Positions 47,084 to 56,617 of a DNA stretch of 64,000 bases are shown piece after piece. Source of the DNA: Bacillaceae bacterium SAS-127 (lineage in GTDB: Bacteria > Bacillota > Bacilli > Bacillales > Domibacillaceae); NCBI GenBank assembly GCA_002261155.1, contig NKXN01000043.1, positions 1 to 64,000 of the forward strand, in the 5' to 3' direction. How positions within the stretch are numbered: the first letter of the stretch is position 1; every line of letters begins with the position of its first letter. The notes beneath the pieces were generated by a model. The model did not search any database and was not told the DNA's origin. It was given only the letters and a program-made list of their open reading frames with translations. A program made the translations under genes and the position numbers.

Positions 47084-48266
47084 AGATGTGTTTGCACAGT
47101 CTGCTCCTTTATTAGAAAAGCTAGAGCAAGCAGGGTTCGAGGCGTATTATGTGGGGGGAGCTGTCAGGGATTATTTGCTCAAACGGCCGATCGGTGATGT
47201 CGACATTGCGACGTCCGCTACTCCTGAAGAAGTGAAAACCGTGTTTACTAAAACAGTGGACGTTGGGATTGAGCATGGGACGGTGCTCGTTCTTTGGAAA
47301 GGCGATGGCTATGAAATTACGACATTTCGGACGGAGTCGGATTATAAAGATTACCGCCATCCGGAAACAGTATCATTCGTTCGATCGTTAACAGAAGATC
47401 TCCAACGACGCGATTTTACGATGAATGCGATCGCTATGGATCGATTAGGACACATGGTCGATCCATTTAATGGTCAAGCAGCGTTAGCGAACAAGCAAAT
47501 CCAAACAGTTGGCGAGGCGAGTGAACGATTTTCAGAGGATGCACTAAGAATGATGCGAGCGGCTCGCTTTGTTAGCCAGCTCGGTTTTGAGTTACATGTC
47601 GACACTGCCACAGCTTTAAAAAAGCATGCTTCTCTCCTGCAACATATTGCGATTGAACGTAAATTGAATGAAATCGAAAAATTGTTCGCAGGAGCTAATA
47701 AACATAGCGGCATGAAAGTACTGATGGGGGCAGGATTACTCGCTTATTTGCCAGGGCTTGTTCACAAAGAGGCAGTGATTGAGAAGCTTCTTTCTTTCTC
47801 TATCGACCATTTATCCTCCAAGCAAATGTGGCTGTTATTGCTACGATTATTGAACCCATCGTCTCCAAAAACGTTTTTATCTGAGTGGCGCATGCCCGCA
47901 CAAAAAATGAAATATGTAACGAGAGCGCTTCAGCTACTAGATAAAAGAGATACGCACCATTGGTCTGCTTTTTTCTTATATGAAGCTGGAATGGAGTCCG
48001 CTATTGATGTAGAAACGATACATGCTCTTCTTCACGGACGAAAAGCTGAGGTAGAGAAGTTGAGAGAACAGTATGCTGAACTACCGATTAAACAGTTGAG
48101 TGAGCTAGCTATTTCCGGTAAGGACTTGCTCGTTTGGAAGCAAGAGAAAGGCGGACCTTGGATGAAGCAATATTTAGCGGAAGTTGAATGTGCAGTCGTC
48201 GAAGGAAAAATAGAGAATTCGAAAGAAAAGATAAAGGAGTGGCTCGAATCTTGCAATCTTCTGTGA
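47073..48266 (+). CDS. cca: CCA-adding tRNA nucleotidyltransferase
   Basis: Adds or repairs the 3' CCA of tRNAs. The 397-residue protein, the same length as in B. subtilis, has the class II head [22 protein letters not shown] with the catalytic Asp pair near residue 40, ERRDF-like [10 protein letters not shown], and the [12 protein letters not shown] region. ATG 47073 overlaps bshA by 11 bases. Confidence 0.96.
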   Translation: MKNEDVFAQSAPLLEKLEQAGFEAYYVGGAVRDYLLKRPIGDVDIATSATPEEVKTVFTKTVDVGIEHGTVLVLWKGDGYEITTFRTESDYKDYRHPETVSFVRSLTEDLQRRDFTMNAIAMDRLGHMVDPFNGQAALANKQIQTVGEASERFSEDALRMMRAARFVSQLGFELHVDTATALKKHASLLQHIAIERKLNEIEKLFAGANKHSGMKVLMGAGLLAYLPGLVHKEAVIEKLLSFSIDHLSSKQMWLLLLRLLNPSSPKTFLSEWRMPAQKMKYVTRALQLLDKRDTHHWSAFFLYEAGMESAIDVETIHALLHGRKAEVEKLREQYAELPIKQLSELAISGKDLLVWKQEKGGPWMKQYLAEVECAVVEGKIENSKEKIKEWLESCNLL

Positions 48267-49237
48267 AACAAAGATTATTAGAAGCTTTTTCAGAAGCGGA
48301 TGGGGAATTTGTTTCTGGGCAAGCGTTAGCTGAAATCGTCGGCTGTTCACGAACAGCGATTTGGAAGCATATCGAAGCGCTAAGAAGTGAAGGCTTTGAG
48401 CTCGAGGCGGTTCGTAAAAAAGGGTATCGTATTATTCATAAGCCTGATAAAGTGACTGAAAATGAAGTATTAATTGGCTTGCAAACGGAATGGCTCGGAA
48501 AAGAAATTGTCTTTAAAGAAACGACGGATTCTACGCAAAAGGAAGCACATCGATTAGCGCAGGAGCCGTTTAAAGAAGGAACGGTCGTCATTGCCGAGGA
48601 GCAAACGGCAGGTCGTGGGCGGATGGCGAGAGAGTGGCATTCACCGAAGCACACAGGTATTTGGATGAGTGTCATTTTAAAACCGGCTCTTCCGCCATAT
48701 AAGGCTCCGCAGTTCACCTTGATTACAGCGGTAGCGATCGTAGAAGCGATTATGGAAGTAACAGCATTACAGCCTGAGATCAAATGGCCGAATGATATTT
48801 TGTTAAACGGTAAAAAAATTACTGGTATTTTAACAGAGTTACAGGCCGATGCGGATCAAATTCATTCGATCATTATTGGGATCGGGTTGAATGCTAATCA
48901 GAAAGAATTCCCAGAGGAGTTAGCGAAGATTGCGACTTCACTTGCGATTGAAAAAGGTGAGCACGTCTCGCGTTCGCAGTTAGTTCAAGAAATATTAAAA
49001 AATATTGAAACCTACTATCATGTGTATATGAAAGATGGCTTTACCGATATTAAAAAGCGCTGGGAAAGATATGCCGTTTCGATTGGCAAACAAATTACGG
49101 CTCGTACTGTCACAGCAACAATTAAAGGAAAAGCGCTCGGCATCACTGAAGAAGGTGTATTAAAGCTTCTCGATGATGAAGGAACGATTCATGATATTTA
49201 TTCAGCCGATATTGAGATTAATAAAACAGCGGAGTAG
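48251..49237 (+). CDS. birA: Biotin protein ligase and biotin repressor BirA
   Basis: Attaches biotin to carboxylases and represses biotin genes. The N-terminal winged helix is SGQALAEIVGCSRTAIWKHIEALRSEGFE, the ligase core has the ATP/biotin motif EEQTAGRGRMAREWHSP, KWPNDILLNGKKITGIL and GIGLNAN, and a small C-terminal domain ends it. TTG 48251 is preferred (328 residues) with AAGGAG 11 bases upstream; GTG 48263 is an alternative. It overlaps cca by 16 bases. Confidence 0.94.
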   Translation: MQSSVKQRLLEAFSEADGEFVSGQALAEIVGCSRTAIWKHIEALRSEGFELEAVRKKGYRIIHKPDKVTENEVLIGLQTEWLGKEIVFKETTDSTQKEAHRLAQEPFKEGTVVIAEEQTAGRGRMAREWHSPKHTGIWMSVILKPALPPYKAPQFTLITAVAIVEAIMEVTALQPEIKWPNDILLNGKKITGILTELQADADQIHSIIIGIGLNANQKEFPEELAKIATSLAIEKGEHVSRSQLVQEILKNIETYYHVYMKDGFTDIKKRWERYAVSIGKQITARTVTATIKGKALGITEEGVLKLLDDEGTIHDIYSADIEINKTAE

Positions 49238-49252
49238 AGCCCGCTGTTTTTT
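49223..49252 (+). terminator. Terminator overlapping the end of birA
   Basis: AAAACAGCGG and CCGCTGTTTT form a 10-pair stem spanning the birA stop codon, with T residues following. Confidence 0.87.
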
Positions 49253-49283
49253 GTTATTTTCAATAGTCAAAAAAGAATCAGCT

Positions 49284-49292
49284 TGTTATAAT
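49284..49292 (+). promoter_or_regulatory. Promoter of the panBCD leader
   Basis: TGTTATAAT is a perfect extended -10 box; a weak -35 candidate TAGTCA lies 17 bases upstream. Transcription would begin near 49299, leaving a leader of about 200 bases before panB. Confidence 0.65.
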
Positions 49293-49300
49293 AAATGCGG

Positions 49301-49405
49301 GCAGTATCAAATGGAGCTGCACCTGATTGATATTTTTAGCTTATGGTGAATTAAATACGCGAAAGTCTGCCTTGATCCGCAATGGACAGGGACAGAGGGT
49401 CGAAA
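49301..49405 (+). ncRNA. Structured panB leader, probable tandem pan-motif RNA
   Basis: Two hairpins of similar design lie in the panB leader. The first has TATCAA (49305-49310) pairing with TTGATA (49327-49332), enclosing ATGGAGCTGCACCTGA-like sequence. The second has TTGATCC (49372-49378) pairing with GGGTCGA (49397-49403), enclosing AATGGACAGGGACAGA. Paired copies with ATGGA and bulged A positions just upstream of panB fit the known pan motif, a cis-regulatory RNA often found in tandem. A terminator follows at 49425. Identity is inferred from position and fold and was not tested against a covariance model. The ligand is not established. Confidence 0.55.
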
Positions 49406-49424
49406 CAACTACTGATGATAAATC

Positions 49425-49455
49425 GGGTCCTTCTGTCTAGAGGACCCTTTTTTTA
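49425..49455 (+). terminator. Attenuator-type terminator in the panB leader
   Basis: GGGTCCT (49425-49431) and AGGACCC (49441-49447) pair perfectly around a 9-base loop and are followed by seven T residues. It lies between the leader hairpins and panB, so panBCD expression probably depends on read-through. Confidence 0.85.
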
Positions 49456-49501
49456 TTGACTATTGTTTCGTCTCCTCTGATGAAAAAAGGAGGAAGCGGA
49501 A

Positions 49502-50341
49502 ATGAAACAAACGAGTCATTTTTTGAACATGAAGGCAAATGGCGAGAAAATTGTGATGCTGACGGCTTACGATTATCCTTCTGCCAAGTACGCTGAGGAG
49601 ACGGAAGTAGATGTTATTTTAGTCGGTGATTCTTTAGGGATGGTCGTGCTTGGGTATGAATCAACCGTGCCTGTAACGCTTGATGATATGGTTCATCATA
49701 CGAAAGCCGTTAAGCGCGGAGCAAAAGATACGTTTATCGTCACAGATTTGCCGTTTATGACGTACCACATTAGTAAAGAAGAGACGATGAAAGCGGCACA
49801 AAAACTGCTCCAAGAAGCAGGTGCTCATGCGGTGAAGCTAGAGGGCGGCGGAGAAGTGATCGAGACGATTCGCGCGTTAACACAAGCGGGCGTTCCGACT
49901 GTGGCCCATTTAGGTCTCACGCCACAGTCAGTCGGTGTACTAGGCGGCTATAAAGTCCAAGGAAAAACGGCATCAGCGGCGGCGAAACTGTTGCAGGAAG
50001 CGAAGCAAGTGGAAGAGGCAGGAGCCTGTATGCTTGTGTTAGAGTGTGTACCGCATCAATTAGCGGCGGAAGTGTCTCGTGCGTTGATAATTCCTGTGAT
50101 TGGCATTGGTGCAGGCGTTGATACGGATGGACAAGTTCTTGTTTATCATGATCTGGTTCAATACGGTGTTGAGCGCACACCGAAATTTGTCAAAACATAT
50201 GGCGATACAGGAGAGGTCATTGCCTCAGCGATTCAATCTTATGTTCGAGAAGTGAAAGCAGGGCAGTTTCCAAGTGTGGAGCATACTTTTTCGATGAAAG
50301 AAGAAGAACTACTTCAGCTATATGGGGGAACACGTTCATGA
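49502..50341 (+). CDS. panB: 3-Methyl-2-oxobutanoate hydroxymethyltransferase
   Basis: Makes ketopantoate from 2-oxoisovalerate and methylene-tetrahydrofolate, the first step of pantothenate synthesis. The 279-residue protein has [31 protein letters not shown] with the metal-binding Asp, [18 protein letters not shown], and IGIGAG. AAAGGAGG precedes the ATG. First gene of panBCD behind a structured leader. Confidence 0.97.
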   Translation: MKQTSHFLNMKANGEKIVMLTAYDYPSAKYAEETEVDVILVGDSLGMVVLGYESTVPVTLDDMVHHTKAVKRGAKDTFIVTDLPFMTYHISKEETMKAAQKLLQEAGAHAVKLEGGGEVIETIRALTQAGVPTVAHLGLTPQSVGVLGGYKVQGKTASAAAKLLQEAKQVEEAGACMLVLECVPHQLAAEVSRALIIPVIGIGAGVDTDGQVLVYHDLVQYGVERTPKFVKTYGDTGEVIASAIQSYVREVKAGQFPSVEHTFSMKEEELLQLYGGTRS

Positions 50342-51186
50342 TTGTCATTAAACAAGTAAAAGAACTAACAGCTATTGTCAGTGAAAAGAAAAAAGCAGGG
50401 CTGTCGATCGGGCTCGTGCCGACGATGGGTTATCTTCATGAAGGCCATTTAACGTTAGCAAGAAAAGCAAGAGAAGAAAATGATATCGTCATTATGAGTA
50501 TTTTTGTCAATCCGCTTCAGTTTGGTCCAAATGAAGATTTTGAAAGCTATCCTCGTGATTTGGAGCGCGACCACAATTTAGCGGAAGAAGCTGGTGTAGA
50601 TATTTTATTCGCTCCAGAGCCGGACGAAATGTACCCAAACCCTTCAATGATTGTCATGAGCGTAATCGAACGAACGGATCGACTATGCGGAGAGAAACGC
50701 CCTGGTCATTTTGATGGCGTTGTGACCGTCGTGACGAAGCTGTTTCATTTAGCACAGCCGGATCGAGCGTATTTCGGGTTAAAAGATGCCCAGCAAGTGG
50801 CGGTGATTAATGGGCTAGTCGAATCCCTTAACTTCCCACTTGAAGTGATTGGGGTCGAAACGGTCAGAGAAGAGGACGGCTTAGCGAAAAGCTCACGTAA
50901 TATGTATTTGACGGCAAATGAGCGGCAATTAGCGCCTCATATTTATCGAGCATTGAAGACTGGAAGAACGTTGGCTGAACAAGGAGAAAAAGACCCGACG
51001 AAAGTGGTTAATGAAACGACCGCCTATTTAAACGAACACGCAAAAGCCGAGATTGATTATGTGGAATTATTATCGTTTCCAGACTTAACACCTATTCAAA
51101 CGGTAGAGGGGCAAGTCATCCTTGCTGCGGCTGTGAAATATTCTAATGCGCGGTTAATTGATAATATCATTTTTGAATGTGAATAA
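50338..51186 (+). CDS. panC: Pantothenate synthetase
   Basis: Joins pantoate and beta-alanine with ATP. The 282-residue protein has [17 protein letters not shown] (the HxGH nucleotidylyl-transferase motif), [32 protein letters not shown] and the KMSKS-like KSSRNMYL. It overlaps panB by 4 bases and precedes panD by 11. Confidence 0.97.
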   Translation: MIVIKQVKELTAIVSEKKKAGLSIGLVPTMGYLHEGHLTLARKAREENDIVIMSIFVNPLQFGPNEDFESYPRDLERDHNLAEEAGVDILFAPEPDEMYPNPSMIVMSVIERTDRLCGEKRPGHFDGVVTVVTKLFHLAQPDRAYFGLKDAQQVAVINGLVESLNFPLEVIGVETVREEDGLAKSSRNMYLTANERQLAPHIYRALKTGRTLAEQGEKDPTKVVNETTAYLNEHAKAEIDYVELLSFPDLTPIQTVEGQVILAAAVKYSNARLIDNIIFECE

Positions 51187-51197
51187 GGGGGATTTAT

Positions 51198-51581
51198 ATG
51201 TTTCGAACGATGATGAACGGAAAAATTCACCGAGCAACGGTGACAGAAGCGAATTTAAATTATGTCGGCAGTATTACGATTGATGAAGATTTAATCGATG
51301 CGGCTGGCATGGCGGTTAATGAAAAAGTGCAGATTGTTAATAATAACAACGGGGCTAGATTAGAAACGTATATCATTCCAGGAGAGCGGGGAAGCGGTGT
51401 CGTTTGTTTAAATGGAGCAGCGGCGAGACTCGTACAGCCTGGGGATGTCGTCATTATTATCTCGTATGTGATGGTGCCCGAAGAAAAGGTGAAAGATCAT
51501 CAGCCGAAAGTCGTTATTGCTGGGGAGAATAATAAGATTGAACAATTGCTTCATTACGAGCCTGCAGGAACGATTATATAA
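51198..51581 (+). CDS. panD: Aspartate 1-decarboxylase, pyruvoyl-dependent
   Basis: Makes beta-alanine from aspartate for PanC. The 127-residue proenzyme has the self-cleavage site YVGSITID between Gly24 and Ser25, which becomes the pyruvoyl group; Lys9, Tyr22 and the NGAAARL segment ([14 protein letters not shown]) are conserved. It is followed by a strong terminator that ends the operon. Confidence 0.97.
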   Translation: MFRTMMNGKIHRATVTEANLNYVGSITIDEDLIDAAGMAVNEKVQIVNNNNGARLETYIIPGERGSGVVCLNGAAARLVQPGDVVIIISYVMVPEEKVKDHQPKVVIAGENNKIEQLLHYEPAGTII

Positions 51582-51588
51582 TGATTTA

Positions 51589-51622
51589 GACTGTCCTTTA
51601 GAGAAAGGGCAGTCTTTTTTTT
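51589..51622 (+). terminator. Terminator after panD
   Basis: GACTGTCCTT and AAGGGCAGTC pair (one wobble) around a short loop, followed by eight T residues. Confidence 0.92.
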
Positions 51623-51669
51623 CTTATTCATGTACAATAAAAGGTAAAAGATTGTAAGAGGAGCTAAAA

Positions 51670-52515
51670 ATGTATAATGAAACAGCTAAAAATATGAGGG
51701 AGCGTTTAACGGCTGATTGTACGAATTGTTTTGGACTTTGCTGTACAGCATTGAATATTGCGGCATCCAATGATTTTGCCATAAATAAAGCGGCTGGAAC
51801 ACCTTGTCCTAATTTGCAAGAAGACTTTCGCTGTAAGATTCACGAAAATCTAAGAGAAAAAGGATTTAAGGGGTGTACAGTGTTTGACTGTTTAGGAGCT
51901 GGTCAACAAGTATCTCAAGTCACGTTCGAAGGACAAAGCTGGCGAGAGCATCCTGAAATTGCCGAAAAAATGTTTCAAATATTTCCTATCATGGAGCAAT
52001 TGTATGAAATGATGGCATTTCTCGCTGAAGCATTAACTTATGAGGTGTCAAACTCATTGCGTAATAGATTAAATAAACAATTAGAGCATATACAAAGTTT
52101 GACGGACATGGAGGCGGACCACTTATTGTCGTTAGATATGATCATGTGTCGATTTCCTGTCAATGAATTGCTTTTGGAAACAAGTGAATATGTGCGAAGC
52201 GAGTTAAGCTCGAAAGTTTTTGCTATTAAGAAAGGCAAGACATGCAAGGGGATTGATTGGATTGGTAAGAGTTTAAAAGGGAAAGATTTAAGAACGACGG
52301 ATTTACGAGGAGCTTACTTAATTGCTGCTGATTTACGAAACGCCGATCTCCGAGGTGTTGATTTTATTGGAGCGGATTTGCGCGACGCTAATTTACGAGG
52401 GGCCAATCTGTCTACCGGTATGTTTTTAACGCAAATGCAAATTAATTCAGCTAAAGGTAACGATCAAACGATATTACCTCCTTATTTACAGCGACCATCT
52501 CATTGGACGAACTAA
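51670..52515 (+). CDS. Cysteine-cluster protein with C-terminal pentapeptide repeats
   Basis: A 281-residue protein of two parts. Residues 1-80 carry a cysteine cluster: C17-x2-C20-x3-C24-C25, then C in GTPCPN, FRCKIH, GCTVFDC. This is reminiscent of YkgJ-type zinc- or iron-chelating domains. After a helical middle, residues about 196-255 form a pentapeptide-repeat beta-helix (LKGKDLRTTDLRGAYLIAAD...; A(D/N)LRxx units). No signal peptide. It sits alone between panD and dinG, where B. subtilis has no such gene, and ends near a dispersed repeat. AGAGGAG precedes the ATG. Possible roles in metal or DNA-gyrase interactions are speculation; I do not assign a function. Confidence 0.8.
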   Translation: MYNETAKNMRERLTADCTNCFGLCCTALNIAASNDFAINKAAGTPCPNLQEDFRCKIHENLREKGFKGCTVFDCLGAGQQVSQVTFEGQSWREHPEIAEKMFQIFPIMEQLYEMMAFLAEALTYEVSNSLRNRLNKQLEHIQSLTDMEADHLLSLDMIMCRFPVNELLLETSEYVRSELSSKVFAIKKGKTCKGIDWIGKSLKGKDLRTTDLRGAYLIAADLRNADLRGVDFIGADLRDANLRGANLSTGMFLTQMQINSAKGNDQTILPPYLQRPSHWTN

Positions 52516-52518
52516 TTG

Positions 52519-52660
52519 AGAGCCTTCCGCTTTTGTTTGTTGTCCAGCTCCGTCTCCTAGACACTCGAGCCAAATAACCTGCCGCTTACAAGACTGTCGT
52601 CTTTCCAGCACTAGAACATTTGCTTGTCGTGTCTAAACAGTCGGCTCCGCTTTTCGTTCA
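52519..52660 (+). repeat. Dispersed intergenic repeat, locus 3 (diverged)
   Basis: The gap before dinG contains CCTTCCGCTTTT, then TTGTCCAGCTCC..., a CTCGAGCC block and a later TTTGCTTGTCG...CCGCTTTTCG. This is the same order of short blocks as module A at 23581-23702, but with different sequence between. It looks like an older or separate subfamily of the same repeat. Confidence 0.6.
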
Positions 52661-52731
52661 TATGTAGCGGCGTAGGAAGGTGGTATGGTACACTTGATAG
52701 AGATTTTACGAGAAAAAGGGTGTAAGCCGTT

Positions 52732-55536
52732 ATGACATATCCACGTTTTGTCGTTACTGACTTAGAAACGACCGGTCATGCTGCGAAAAGCGGAGATCGG
52801 ATGATACAAGCTTCATTTGTGATAATAGAAAACAATCAAATTATTGACCAATATACGACGTTTATTAATCCCGAACGTTCTATTCCAGTATTTATTGAGG
52901 AATTAACGGGAATTGATGATGAGATGGTGAAGGACGCACCTTTTTTTCATGAAGTGGCACCGGAAATTTTGCCGTTGTTAGATGAGGCTGTATTTGTTGC
53001 CCATAATGTTCAATTCGATCTTCAGTTTTTACAAGCTGAATTAGAAGAAGCAGGGTACTTGCCTTTTTCGGGGCTAGCGATCGATACAGTCGAACTGGCT
53101 CGTATTTTATTTCCTACATCGGATAGCTATAAGCTGTTTGATTTGACGACAAGTCTAGGATTTAACCACGATCGACCTCATCAAGCCGATAGCGATGCGT
53201 ATGTGACCGCACAGCTATTATTAAAGATGATTGATAAATTAAAAACGATGCCGCTCGTGACGTTAGAAAGTTTAGCGAAAGTAGCGACAAATTTAAAAAG
53301 CGACATTTACTTTTTAATCCAGTCAGTCATTGAAGAGAAGCAGCATCGTATCGAACAGCTCCCTGAACAAATCGAGGTATATCGCGGGCTTGGATTGCGA
53401 AAAAAAGCGATTCAAAAAAGATGGATTGACAAAAATCAAGTATGTTATCCAACGAGCGATGAAGAAAAAATTCAGCTTTTAGCCCAGTTACCTCATTTTG
53501 AACGAAGAGAAGGGCAAATGAGCATGATGGATCGAGTGTATCAGTCGATGGAGCAATCGATTCACCTAGCGATTGAAGCAGGAACGGGGACAGGAAAGTC
53601 ACTCGGTTATTTACTTCCAGCAGTATATCGAAGTAAACAGCTAGGCGAACCAGTGATTGTCAGTACACATACGATCGTTTTACAACAGCAGCTCTTAAAT
53701 AAAGAAGTTAAGCAATTGCAAATGATGCTACCGTTTCCTTTGGCTGTTACCGTGTTAAAGGGGAGAAACCATTATTTAGATTTGTTTAAGTTTTTTCAAA
53801 GTTTAAGAGGGACAACCGATAATTATGATTTTGCATTAGCGAAAATGCAAATATTGACGTGGCTGTTAGAGACGGAAACCGGTGATGTCGATGAATTAAA
53901 TTTATCATCTGGAGGCTCATTGTTTTGGAATTACGTCAAGCAAGATGGCGACTATATGAATAAAGGCCGAAAAGCGTGGCTCAATAAAGATTTTTATTTG
54001 TTTGCAAAAAAGCAAGCGAAAGAAGCCGATCTTGTCATTACGAACCATTCCTTGCTTGTAGCCGATTTAATAGCTCAATCACCTTTACTACCGTCTTATA
54101 CACATGTGATCATTGATGAGGCCCATCATTTTGAAAATGCCGCAAGAGATCGAATGGGGGTTTCGATTGATTTATCGAACTTCAAATATTTAGTCTCAAA
54201 GTTAGCATGTGACCAACCAGATGGTTTATTTCTGCAATGCGAACAGCTATATGATAAATTTGTCGAAAATCGACAAGGTCATTCGCGAGAAAATATTCAT
54301 CGTACCTTCAGTGAGCTACTGTTAGAGGGGGATGAATGGTTTAAGGTGCTTCATACGTTCTTTGATCAACATACGAAAAAGTGGTCGGGAAACAGTCACC
54401 GTAGACAGCTGCGGCTTACAGAAAAAGTTCGAGAGTTCAAGCTTTGGCAAGCGATCGAATACGGAGCGGAACGACTTTATGAGCTGATGATGACGCTTCA
54501 TCAACTACTGCAACAACGATTGACGGACATGACGTCTTATCGAGAACAAATGGCTGCTAAGGACCAGTTGAAGCTAGATAATTTACAAGCGTTAATGACT
54601 CAATGGGAACAGTTTTTAGACAGCCTTGACCGGATCATTTTTCGTCCGGAAGCGGATGAAGTGATTTGGATGGAAGGAGATAGTCGTTCCTTTGCCAATA
54701 CGTTTGTTATCAAGTCTCACCCTGTTTCAAGCGGCGAGCTAATCAAAGACAAGCTATTAGATCAAAAGCAGGTCGTCTTTACTTCAGCCACATTAACCGT
54801 TAATCGTTCGTTTCGTTTTTTTGCGGAAGAAGTCGGCTTAGCGACACAAGCTTATGAAGAAGTGATGCTCCCATCTCCGTTTGATTATGAACAGAATTGC
54901 CGGATGATCATCCCAAATGATGTGCCTGAAATTACTGACGTGAAGGCGGATGAATATATTGAGGCGCTAGCAAATCATTTAATGGCGGTAGCTGAGGCAG
55001 CGAAAGGACGCATGCTCGTTTTGTTTACATCGTATGACATGATGAGGAAAACGCATGACTTAATGAAAGATAGCGGTTTGTTAGATGATTATGTATTACT
55101 AGCGCAAGGTATTACGAACGGAAGTCGGGCGCGACTAACGAGGAATTTCCAAAAATTCGATAAAGCGATTTTGTTTGGGACGAATAGTTTTTGGGAAGGT
55201 ATTGATATCCCCGGTGAGGATCTTTCCTGCTTAGTGATTGTTCGTTTGCCGTTTTCCCCACCGGATGAGCCATTTACTCAGGCGAAAAATGAGCAGTATG
55301 CGAAAACAGGCAAAAATGCCTTTTCTGCTTATTCTCTCCCACAAGCAGTGTTGCGTTTCAAGCAAGGTTTTGGTCGCTTAATTCGAAGCAATCGAGACAG
55401 GGGAATTGTTCTCGTTTTTGATCGTCGTATTCAAACGAGTGTATATGGCAAAACTTTTTTAACGTCGATTCCAAAAGTGACCGTCGAGGAAGCGTCGCTT
55501 AGCGAGACCGTTTCACTTATCGAAAACTGGCTGTAA
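52732..55536 (+). CDS. dinG: DinG-family helicase with N-terminal DnaQ-like exonuclease
   Basis: A 934-residue fusion typical of Firmicutes. Residues 1-165 form a DEDD 3'-5' exonuclease: VTDLETTG, VAHNVQFDLQFL and HQADSDAYVTAQL. From about 250 comes an XPD/DinG superfamily 2 helicase: Walker A EAGTGTGKSLGYLLPA near 282, IIDEAHHFENAA near 460, TSATLT near 685 and the C-terminal QGFGRLIRSNRDRG. As in other Firmicute DinG proteins, the Fe-S cluster cysteines are not evident. Probably acts in DNA repair as an exonuclease. Confidence 0.95.
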   Translation: MTYPRFVVTDLETTGHAAKSGDRMIQASFVIIENNQIIDQYTTFINPERSIPVFIEELTGIDDEMVKDAPFFHEVAPEILPLLDEAVFVAHNVQFDLQFLQAELEEAGYLPFSGLAIDTVELARILFPTSDSYKLFDLTTSLGFNHDRPHQADSDAYVTAQLLLKMIDKLKTMPLVTLESLAKVATNLKSDIYFLIQSVIEEKQHRIEQLPEQIEVYRGLGLRKKAIQKRWIDKNQVCYPTSDEEKIQLLAQLPHFERREGQMSMMDRVYQSMEQSIHLAIEAGTGTGKSLGYLLPAVYRSKQLGEPVIVSTHTIVLQQQLLNKEVKQLQMMLPFPLAVTVLKGRNHYLDLFKFFQSLRGTTDNYDFALAKMQILTWLLETETGDVDELNLSSGGSLFWNYVKQDGDYMNKGRKAWLNKDFYLFAKKQAKEADLVITNHSLLVADLIAQSPLLPSYTHVIIDEAHHFENAARDRMGVSIDLSNFKYLVSKLACDQPDGLFLQCEQLYDKFVENRQGHSRENIHRTFSELLLEGDEWFKVLHTFFDQHTKKWSGNSHRRQLRLTEKVREFKLWQAIEYGAERLYELMMTLHQLLQQRLTDMTSYREQMAAKDQLKLDNLQALMTQWEQFLDSLDRIIFRPEADEVIWMEGDSRSFANTFVIKSHPVSSGELIKDKLLDQKQVVFTSATLTVNRSFRFFAEEVGLATQAYEEVMLPSPFDYEQNCRMIIPNDVPEITDVKADEYIEALANHLMAVAEAAKGRMLVLFTSYDMMRKTHDLMKDSGLLDDYVLLAQGITNGSRARLTRNFQKFDKAILFGTNSFWEGIDIPGEDLSCLVIVRLPFSPPDEPFTQAKNEQYAKTGKNAFSAYSLPQAVLRFKQGFGRLIRSNRDRGIVLVFDRRIQTSVYGKTFLTSIPKVTVEEASLSETVSLIENWL

Positions 55537-55595
55537 TGGTGGGTTAATTTTACGGCGAATAACATACGCTAACGGTAAAGAAAGGGGAAGCCGAT

Positions 55596-56354
55596 ATGAG
55601 AATGTTATTCGCCATTTGTTTGTCGATCTGTACCTTGCTAAATAGCTCTTATGTGGCAGCGGAAACGATTGACTTGAACTTGAAAGAGAATGAATTAGCC
55701 ATTACTTTTTTGCCGTTATCTGATGGGGAGGCTGCTTTTTTGCACACAGCAGATGGTCAACATTATTTAATTAATACAGGCACGAAAGAGAGCCGTTCGC
55801 AAATTTTTTCTTATATGAAGAAGTTTGCGATTAACGAGCTGTCAGGATTGGTGATCACAGAAACGCAAGAAGAATTGGCTCCGTTTATTGCTCGTTTAAA
55901 AAAGGATTATCAATTGGCTCGCATATATGGAATTGACATGCAAGTTGGTGAGGTGAAACAGCTTCAACCAGGGTTGGAACTAGAGATTCTATATAATGGT
56001 ATCAAGCAGAAAGAAGGCATTGATTTTTCGATCAAGCATTTTGATTCTCGGTTTTTATGGTTGTCCTCGGCATCGACACGAGCAGAGAAGCGTTTGTTAA
56101 AGGAAGAGCTGAAAGATATTAATATCGTCAAGACTCCGAATTTTGCACAAAACGATAGTATGTCTTATAGTTTATTAACACATATTGATCCACAAACGGC
56201 GATTATTTTTACAAAAAAAGAGAGCCTTCCGGGAGGAGAATTGATGGAAATGCTTCATCAAATGTGGATTGATGTCTATTATACAAAGCAGCATGGGTTA
56301 ATTATGATTAAATGTAACAAAATTGGCTATGAAGTTTTAACGATTCGTAATTGA
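55596..56354 (+). CDS. Secreted protein with degenerate metallo-beta-lactamase-like fold
   Basis: A 252-residue protein with a signal peptide (about 1-22, ending near YVAAET). The start of the mature part (ITFLPLSDGEAAFLHTADGQHYLINTGTKESRSQI) resembles the MBL fold of ComEC-type proteins. The HxHxDH metal motif expected next is replaced by ITETQEELAPF, and no GHHG-like motif follows. It is therefore probably not a metal hydrolase. It lies between dinG and ypmA, a slot with no counterpart in B. subtilis that I know of. AAAGGGGA precedes the start. The function is unknown. Confidence 0.7.
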   Translation: MRMLFAICLSICTLLNSSYVAAETIDLNLKENELAITFLPLSDGEAAFLHTADGQHYLINTGTKESRSQIFSYMKKFAINELSGLVITETQEELAPFIARLKKDYQLARIYGIDMQVGEVKQLQPGLELEILYNGIKQKEGIDFSIKHFDSRFLWLSSASTRAEKRLLKEELKDINIVKTPNFAQNDSMSYSLLTHIDPQTAIIFTKKESLPGGELMEMLHQMWIDVYYTKQHGLIMIKCNKIGYEVLTIRN

Positions 56355-56436
56355 AAGAATTCGCATTTTTCAACAAATTAATTGATGCGAACAAACGATT
56401 TCTTGGTATAATAAATGAGGACAGGAGGCGTAATAT

Positions 56437-56607
56437 ATGGAAAGTAAAATTGAAGTATTATCCACCGTTACGGTTGACAATCATGCCGATTTGTACAAAA
56501 TCGTCGATGCGCTAAACCGCACGTTAAAACGGGAAGATTTAATGTTTGGGCTGGCATTAGATCAAGAAGACCAAAATAAAGCTGTTTTTACGATCTATCG
56601 TACATAG
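56437..56607 (+). CDS. ypmA: Small conserved protein YpmA
   Basis: A 56-residue protein (MESKIEVLSTVTVDN...; ending VFTIYRT) behind a perfect AGGAGG. Length and position, between dinG and ypmB, match B. subtilis YpmA. It is 10 bases from ypmB, so the two are co-transcribed. A -10-like TATAAT lies about 30 bases upstream (56407). The function is unknown. Confidence 0.85.
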   Translation: MESKIEVLSTVTVDNHADLYKIVDALNRTLKREDLMFGLALDQEDQNKAVFTIYRT

Positions 56608-56617
56608 AGGGTAGAAG

